The notes under the pieces are model-generated. The model made no database searches. It was not told the DNA's origin and saw nothing but the letters and a program-made list of their open reading frames with translations. A program made the translations under genes and the position numbers. Shown in pieces: positions 60,412 to 64,000 of a stretch of 64,000 bases of DNA (position 1 is the first letter of the stretch; each line of letters opens with the position of its first letter). The stretch is from Variovorax sp. S12S4 (lineage in GTDB: Bacteria; Pseudomonadota; Gammaproteobacteria; Burkholderiales; Burkholderiaceae_C): assembly GCF_023195515.1 (NCBI RefSeq), contig NZ_JALPKR020000002.1, forward strand, positions 2,333,001 to 2,397,000. The letters are read 5' to 3'.

Positions 60412-61113
60412 ATGGCAAACATTCTCGTGGTCGATGACGAGCTGGGCATTAGGGACCTGCTCTTCGAAATTCTCAATGACGAAGGCCACAACGTGGAGCT
60501 CGCGGAAAACGCCGCCGAAGCACGCGCAGCCCGGCAGCGCGCACGGCCCGATCTCGTGCTGCTCGACATCTGGATGCCCGACACCGACGGCGTCACGCTG
60601 CTCAAGGAATGGTCCACGGCCGGCCTGCTGAGCATGCCCGTCATCATGATGAGCGGCCACGCCACCATCGACACCGCAGTGGACGCCACCCGCATCGGCG
60701 CCTTCGCGTTCCTCGAAAAGCCCATCACCCTGCAAAAGCTGCTCAAGGCCGTGGAGCAGGGCCTCGCCCGCGAAAGCGCCCGGCGCGCGGCCGCCGGCGT
60801 CGTGCCGCCGGCCACGGGTGTCAACCCGGCGGCGGCCATCACCACCACAGGCGACAGCCTGCTGCTTGCCTCGCTGGCTTCAGTGCCCGTTCCCGATGCC
60901 GGCCCGCAGTCGACCCAGAGCTTCGACCTGGACCGCCCGTTGCGCGATGCACGCGACGGTTTCGAGAAGGCCTATTTCGAATTCCATCTGGCCATGGAGA
61001 ACGGCTCCATGACCCGCGTTGCCGAGAAGACCGGGCTGGAACGCACCCATCTTTATCGCAAGCTCAAACAACTTGGCGTCGATCTTTCGAGAGGCCGCAG
61101 AAGCGCTGTATAA
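60412..61113 (+). CDS. NtrX-like response regulator lacking the AAA+ domain
   Basis: A 233-residue regulator. The receiver has ILVVDDELGIRDLL at the start, phosphoacceptor Asp in LVLLDIWMPDTDG near residue 52 and AFAFLEKPITLQK near 103. After a ~70-residue flexible linker there is a Fis-type helix-turn-helix (AMENGSMTRVAEKTGLERTH, LYRKLKQLGVDL). Canonical NtrX has a sigma-54 AAA+ domain between these parts; here it is absent. The ATG at 60412 starts directly before the receiver. It is 92 bases after the kinase gene. Confidence 0.9.
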   Translation: MANILVVDDELGIRDLLFEILNDEGHNVELAENAAEARAARQRARPDLVLLDIWMPDTDGVTLLKEWSTAGLLSMPVIMMSGHATIDTAVDATRIGAFAFLEKPITLQKLLKAVEQGLARESARRAAAGVVPPATGVNPAAAITTTGDSLLLASLASVPVPDAGPQSTQSFDLDRPLRDARDGFEKAYFEFHLAMENGSMTRVAEKTGLERTHLYRKLKQLGVDLSRGRRSAV

Positions 61114-61114
61114 T
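61109..61114 (+). promoter_or_regulatory. Consensus -10 element of the tRNA-Phe promoter
   Basis: A perfect TATAAT overlaps the stop of the upstream regulator gene, 17 bases before the mature tRNA-Phe end. A weak -35 (near 61086) fits the spacing. Confidence 0.7.
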
Positions 61115-61131
61115 TTAAGGCTGCACACCAA

Positions 61132-61207
61132 GGCCCGGTAGCTCAGTTGGTAGAGCAGCGGATTGAAAATCCGCGTGTCGGTGGTTCGATTCCGCCCCAG
61201 GCCACCA
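61132..61207 (+). tRNA. tRNA-Phe (GAA anticodon) with a C-A acceptor mismatch
   Basis: A 76-base tRNA: anticodon GAA at 61165-61167, normal D and T arms and an encoded CCA. The acceptor 5' strand GGCCCGG faces CCAGGCC, so C61136 sits opposite A61199. The usual betaproteobacterial sequence has CCGGGCC there. This mismatch is discussed as a finding. Confidence 0.93.
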
Positions 61208-61215
61208 ATATTCAG

Positions 61216-61243
61216 CGCCCAACTGTTCTCAGTTGGGCGTTTT
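61216..61243 (+). terminator. Rho-independent terminator after tRNA-Phe
   Basis: CGCCCAACTG (61216-61225) and CAGTTGGGCG (61230-61239) make a perfect 10-base stem with a 4-base loop (TTCT), followed by TTTT. Confidence 0.95.
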
Positions 61244-61972
61244 CGCTTCAGATCCCGCAGGACACGCGGGTTCGCACGCGTTCTGCCTGTACCAAGGGCT
61301 AAGTTGGCGCCCCCGGGACTTCACGAGCGCGCTGCGGGCATGCAACGGACTCTCGTACTTCGGCTTCCCTTTGTTCGCGGCCCTCACTTTGAACAGGTTG
61401 ATCGGCTTGTGTCGCTCTCCTGACCTGCGCACTTCATGATCCGATCGCCATCCGTCTCAGTGCCGTGAACGACCAGAGTGCGCTGAAGAAGGCTGCCTGA
61501 CCACCCGTGCATCTGATCGGCCCGTGGGGGCAGTCGTCCCTAATCTTGCTGTGTCACAAATGACATAATTCGATCTTCTCGATTTCGTGTCGGAGGATCG
61601 ATGAATGCAGCCGAGCGTTTTGAATCGCTACCTTGATCACCTGAGCGAAGGAAGCGTACTGCTGCGCCAAGTGAGCAGTTCACTGATGGTTATAGCCCGG
61701 CTTGCTCCCGAGGCGACTGCCATATACCTGCGCAGGGTGCAGTAATCGACTCTGCCCAAGTAAAACAAACCGGCGGTCAGGTCGCCAACTTACTGCAATC
61801 GGTGGGAATCTACCATTTTGCAGCTATCGGTAATTTTTGGCCGATTTCCCCGAAATTTATTTCGCTATCCATCTAAAGTCGACCTCGGGGGCATGGTCAC
61901 AGAGTCACCTCTGCCAGCGGGATTAGTTGAAAAAATACTGCTGCAAGGCGCAAATTGCATATTGATGCCAAC
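61244..61972. other. Intergenic, no supported gene
   Basis: About 730 bases between the tRNA-Phe terminator and the glycan genes. Short open frames at 61233-61439 (plus) and 61229-61432 (minus) resemble a recurrent intergenic motif I cannot name. An inverted repeat TGTCA-CAAA-TGACA at 61552-61565 could be a regulator site. A stretch near 61602-61720 has transposase-like fragments (RFES then YLDHLSEG in another frame), too weak to call. GC content drops strongly here, marking the edge of an inserted region. Confidence 0.6.
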
Positions 61973-62071
61973 ATGTTTAATTTCAGTTCAATAAAATCGA
62001 TCGAGTCTTTTGGGTTTGTAGGTCTTGATGTAAGCAAGGCTCGTCGTGCAGATCGGAGGCGTATTAAATGA
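61973..62071 (+). CDS. Possible 32-residue leader-like small ORF
   Basis: An ATG frame reading MFNFSSIKSIESFGFVGLD and on, ending in ARRADRRRIK. Its stop overlaps the start of the methyltransferase gene (ATGA at 62068-62071), which suggests translational coupling. No family is recognised, and the N-terminus is not an evident signal peptide. It could be chance in AT-richer DNA. Confidence 0.35.
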   Translation: MFNFSSIKSIESFGFVGLDVSKARRADRRRIK

Positions 62072-62757
62072 ACATTGATGGCGTCGAGCTCGCCGCATTG
62101 TTGCGCGGATCTTCCTCGCGGGGCGAGTTGTGGAAGAGATTCCTCTGCGCCCAGCGGGCTCGAGTGATGGCCGAAGTTGGGGTCTGGAAAGGCGATTTTG
62201 CGGCAGATGTATTGAGTGCTGCATCGCACGTCGAGACTTACTACATGATCGACCCGTGGGCAAACCTGCCGGATTGGAATAAGCCCTTCAATGTCAGGCC
62301 GGAGATTTTCGATGCAATTTACCGAGAGATGGATGCAAAGACGGCCTTTGCGGCTGACAAGCGGAGAATTTTGAGAGGGCGCACCAAGGAAGTCGTTGGT
62401 GAGATACCGGATGAGTCTCTCGATTTTGCATATATCGACGGGGACCACACCCTTCGTGGAATTACGATCGACCTGATCAAGATGTGGCCCAAAATAAGGC
62501 TTGGAGGTTTTATCGGTGGCGACGATTTTACGACCACGCCCTGGCAGCATGATGTGAGCTTTGAGCCGACGATGGTTTGTCCGTTCAGCGTCTACTTCGC
62601 CGAGGCGATGAACATGCCGATCACCGCGTTGGAGCATGGGCAATTTCTCATCCACAAGGATGAAGGTGCCGGCTTCTCTTTTAGTGACTCAACAGGGCTA
62701 TATGGCGACCTGTCACTGAATAAATTTCCGCCTTCGGCAGCTATCAAAAATCTGTAA
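62068..62757 (+). CDS. Class I SAM-dependent methyltransferase
   Basis: A 229-residue protein of the Methyltransf_24 type. The glycine-containing SAM strand is RVMAEVGVWKGDFAADVL near residue 32, with YYMIDPWANLPDW and the acidic LDFAYIDGDHTLRGITID near 115. GGFIGGDDF near 148 is also typical. It is likely to methylate a sugar or other surface-glycan group, given the sulfotransferase beside it, but the substrate cannot be read from the sequence. GC content is well below that of the upstream genes. Confidence 0.82.
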   Translation: MNIDGVELAALLRGSSSRGELWKRFLCAQRARVMAEVGVWKGDFAADVLSAASHVETYYMIDPWANLPDWNKPFNVRPEIFDAIYREMDAKTAFAADKRRILRGRTKEVVGEIPDESLDFAYIDGDHTLRGITIDLIKMWPKIRLGGFIGGDDFTTTPWQHDVSFEPTMVCPFSVYFAEAMNMPITALEHGQFLIHKDEGAGFSFSDSTGLYGDLSLNKFPPSAAIKNL

Positions 62758-62770
62758 GTAGGATAATTCG

Positions 62771-64000
62771 GTGAATATTGATGATTGGTCTGATCAAGAC
62801 AAGAGGAATGTTGGCAATTACTTGCAGTGGAACAGCTACCGCTCCGAGCGCCATAAACTTCTATATGTTGCAACGCCCAAGGTGGCGTGTACCACGCTCA
62901 AATGGTGGTTTGCCGCCTTGGAGGGTTATGCTGAAGAATTACGAAAGATAACCGATAGCAGTGAGACCGATCGCGATCTCATCGTTCATGATTCCCACAG
63001 AGTTGCACCACACGTAACGGGTTTAAGGCTGCAAGATCTTCGTGACGCACTTGAGTCAGACTCGTTTTTCCAGTTTGCCATAGTACGCAACCCCTACAAA
63101 CGAATATTCTCGGCTTGGCAGTCCAAGCTCTTGCTGCGTGAGCCATTGCAGGCAAGGCCGTACATCGGCACCGATTTCTTTCATCACCCGATTGCCACTC
63201 CGACAGATGTTGCGAAGGCATTTGAAGGATTTTTAGAGCATCTTGCTGAGAACGAGGCGCCGTCCTATTGGGATCATCATTGGATGCCGCAAGCTGATTT
63301 GCTGCGCCCCGACTTGATTGAGTATTCGTGTCTAATAAAGATTGAGGAAAGTGAAGGGCTCACTGAGAGGCTTCGTGAATGGATGGGTACTTATATTCCC
63401 AGTCCATTTCAGGGGCGTCGCTCTAACGAGAGTTTGATTCCCTATGCGCCAGAGTTGATCACGCCGCGTAGCGCCGAATTAATTTGCGCACTGTACCGCC
63501 GCGACTTTGATGTATTTGGTTATGAAAAGCAGATTCCCTCAAGCAAAGAAGAATTTTCGGCAGAGCAATTCGATGTCGCTATCAAGGCAGTCAAGATCAT
63601 TCGTGCGCGGCATCAGCGCCTCGGCGAGCGCAATGAGCAAATCGGAGAACTTAGCCAAGCGTTAGCTGAGCGTAATGGACAAATTGCGGGCCCCAACCAC
63701 GGGCTGAACGAGCGAGACGGACAGATTTCTGCACTCAACCTTGCGCTAGCTGAGCGTGATGGACAGATTGCTGGACTTAACCAAGCGCTAGCTGAGCGTG
63801 ATGGAAAAATCGCTGGGCTCAACCATGGGCTGGCTGAGCGAGACGGACAGATTGCTGGATGCAACCATGCACTAGCTGGGCGCGATGGAAAAATTGCCGA
63901 GTTCAAACATGCGCTTGCAGAGCGTCACGGACAGATTGCTCGTCTCAACAATACGCTCGCTGAGCGTGATGGACAAATTGCCGGGCTCAAGCATGCACTT
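62771..64000 (+). CDS. Sulfotransferase with repeat coiled-coil tail (3' partial)
   Basis: The frame is open to the window end. After MNIDDWSDQDKRN there is a sulfotransferase family 2-like domain. The 5'-phosphosulfate-binding loop is LLYVATPKVACTTLKWW near residue 37, and the 3'-phosphate-binding part is QFAIVRNPYKRIFSAW near 105. It ends near residue 280. From residue 284 (base 63620) nine near-exact 14-residue units follow (LAERDGQIAGLNQA pattern), a two-heptad coiled coil that continues past the end. The enzyme should transfer sulfate from PAPS to a glycan. GTG at 62771 is 13 bases after the methyltransferase stop. The tail may oligomerise the enzyme or reach to another domain beyond the window. 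Confidence 0.8.
   Translation, partial: MNIDDWSDQDKRNVGNYLQWNSYRSERHKLLYVATPKVACTTLKWWFAALEGYAEELRKITDSSETDRDLIVHDSHRVAPHVTGLRLQDLRDALESDSFFQFAIVRNPYKRIFSAWQSKLLLREPLQARPYIGTDFFHHPIATPTDVAKAFEGFLEHLAENEAPSYWDHHWMPQADLLRPDLIEYSCLIKIEESEGLTERLREWMGTYIPSPFQGRRSNESLIPYAPELITPRSAELICALYRRDFDVFGYEKQIPSSKEEFSAEQFDVAIKAVKIIRARHQRLGERNEQIGELSQALAERNGQIAGPNHGLNERDGQISALNLALAERDGQIAGLNQALAERDGKIAGLNHGLAERDGQIAGCNHALAGRDGKIAEFKHALAERHGQIARLNNTLAERDGQIAGLKHAL
63620..64000 (+). repeat. 42-bp in-frame tandem repeat
   Basis: Nine units of 42 bases (63620-63997), each coding L-x-x-R-(D/N)-G-(Q/K)-I-x-x-x-(N/S/K)-x-x, and the start of a tenth. Units differ by several bases but keep the reading frame and the heptad positions. 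The array runs off the end of the window. Confidence 0.92.

Noticed and set aside
61602..61720. IS701-type transposase remnant (RFES then YLDHLSEG in a second frame)
   Set aside because: The match is short, crosses frames and cannot be confirmed without a search.
63620..64000. CRISPR-like repeats
   Set aside because: The repeats are contiguous without unique spacers and keep a protein frame; this is a coding tandem repeat.

Overview
The window is GC-rich DNA, except for its last ~2.7 kb, from a betaproteobacterium, most likely a Comamonadaceae member close to Variovorax. This rests on recognised gene order (tRNA-Tyr/Gly/Thr, tuf, tRNA-Trp, secE, nusG, rplKAJL, rpoBC), protein similarity recalled by eye, and an ntrY-ntrX-like pair. 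No database search was possible, so the genus is an inference.

Region 1 (1-29.7 kb) is the accessory half of a type VI secretion (T6SS) locus. A 5'-truncated clpV/tssH leads a plus-strand series of two vgrG genes, two DUF2169 proteins (one fused to pentapeptide repeats), a second pentapeptide protein, DUF3540, a PAAR-like DUF4150 protein, DUF6484, a ketosynthase-like protein without a visible catalytic Cys, a PAAR-like/putative nuclease effector with a DUF3396 immunity-like gene, a TIGR02270 protein, an FHA protein (TagH) and a PP2C phosphatase. Convergent to this, across a bidirectional terminator, lie a small peptidoglycan-binding-like gene, hcp, tssC, tssB and tssA. Divergent from tssA are tssJ, a short TssM-like protein, a DotU/TssL-like protein with a C-terminal DUF4384-like domain, and a LuxR-type response regulator. 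tssE, F, G, K and the full tssM are not in the window.

Region 2 (29.2-34.1 kb) holds small lineage-specific genes: a beta/gamma-crystallin-like lipoprotein, acidic and proline-rich small proteins, a PA2169-type four-helix protein, phosphoglycolate phosphatase and a chalcone-isomerase-fold secreted protein. Region 3 (34.1-41.2 kb) is a tryptophan operon with a leader peptide containing Trp-Pro-Trp. It is interrupted by a GxxExxY gene between trpE and trpG, and by a threonine aldolase plus a LysE-type exporter between trpG and trpD. It ends with trpC and ung.

Region 4 (41.2-55.3 kb) is the conserved translation/transcription block. Region 5 (55.3-61.2 kb) has a lemA-like gene, rsmB, a DUF4390 gene, an NtrY-like kinase, an NtrX-like regulator lacking an AAA+ domain, and tRNA-Phe. 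Region 6 (61.2-64 kb) is clearly lower in GC. It starts with non-coding or degraded sequence, followed by a methyltransferase and a sulfotransferase with a 42-bp-repeat coiled-coil tail that runs off the end, probably the edge of a surface-glycan island.

A theme across the window is that seven breaks in otherwise normal genes (including trpG and trpD) are each cured by adding one base to a run of four or five identical bases. An eighth break, in lemA, is of a different kind. The pattern points to homopolymer-length errors in the sequence rather than to decaying genes, and coordinates below mark both the raw breaks and the restored genes.
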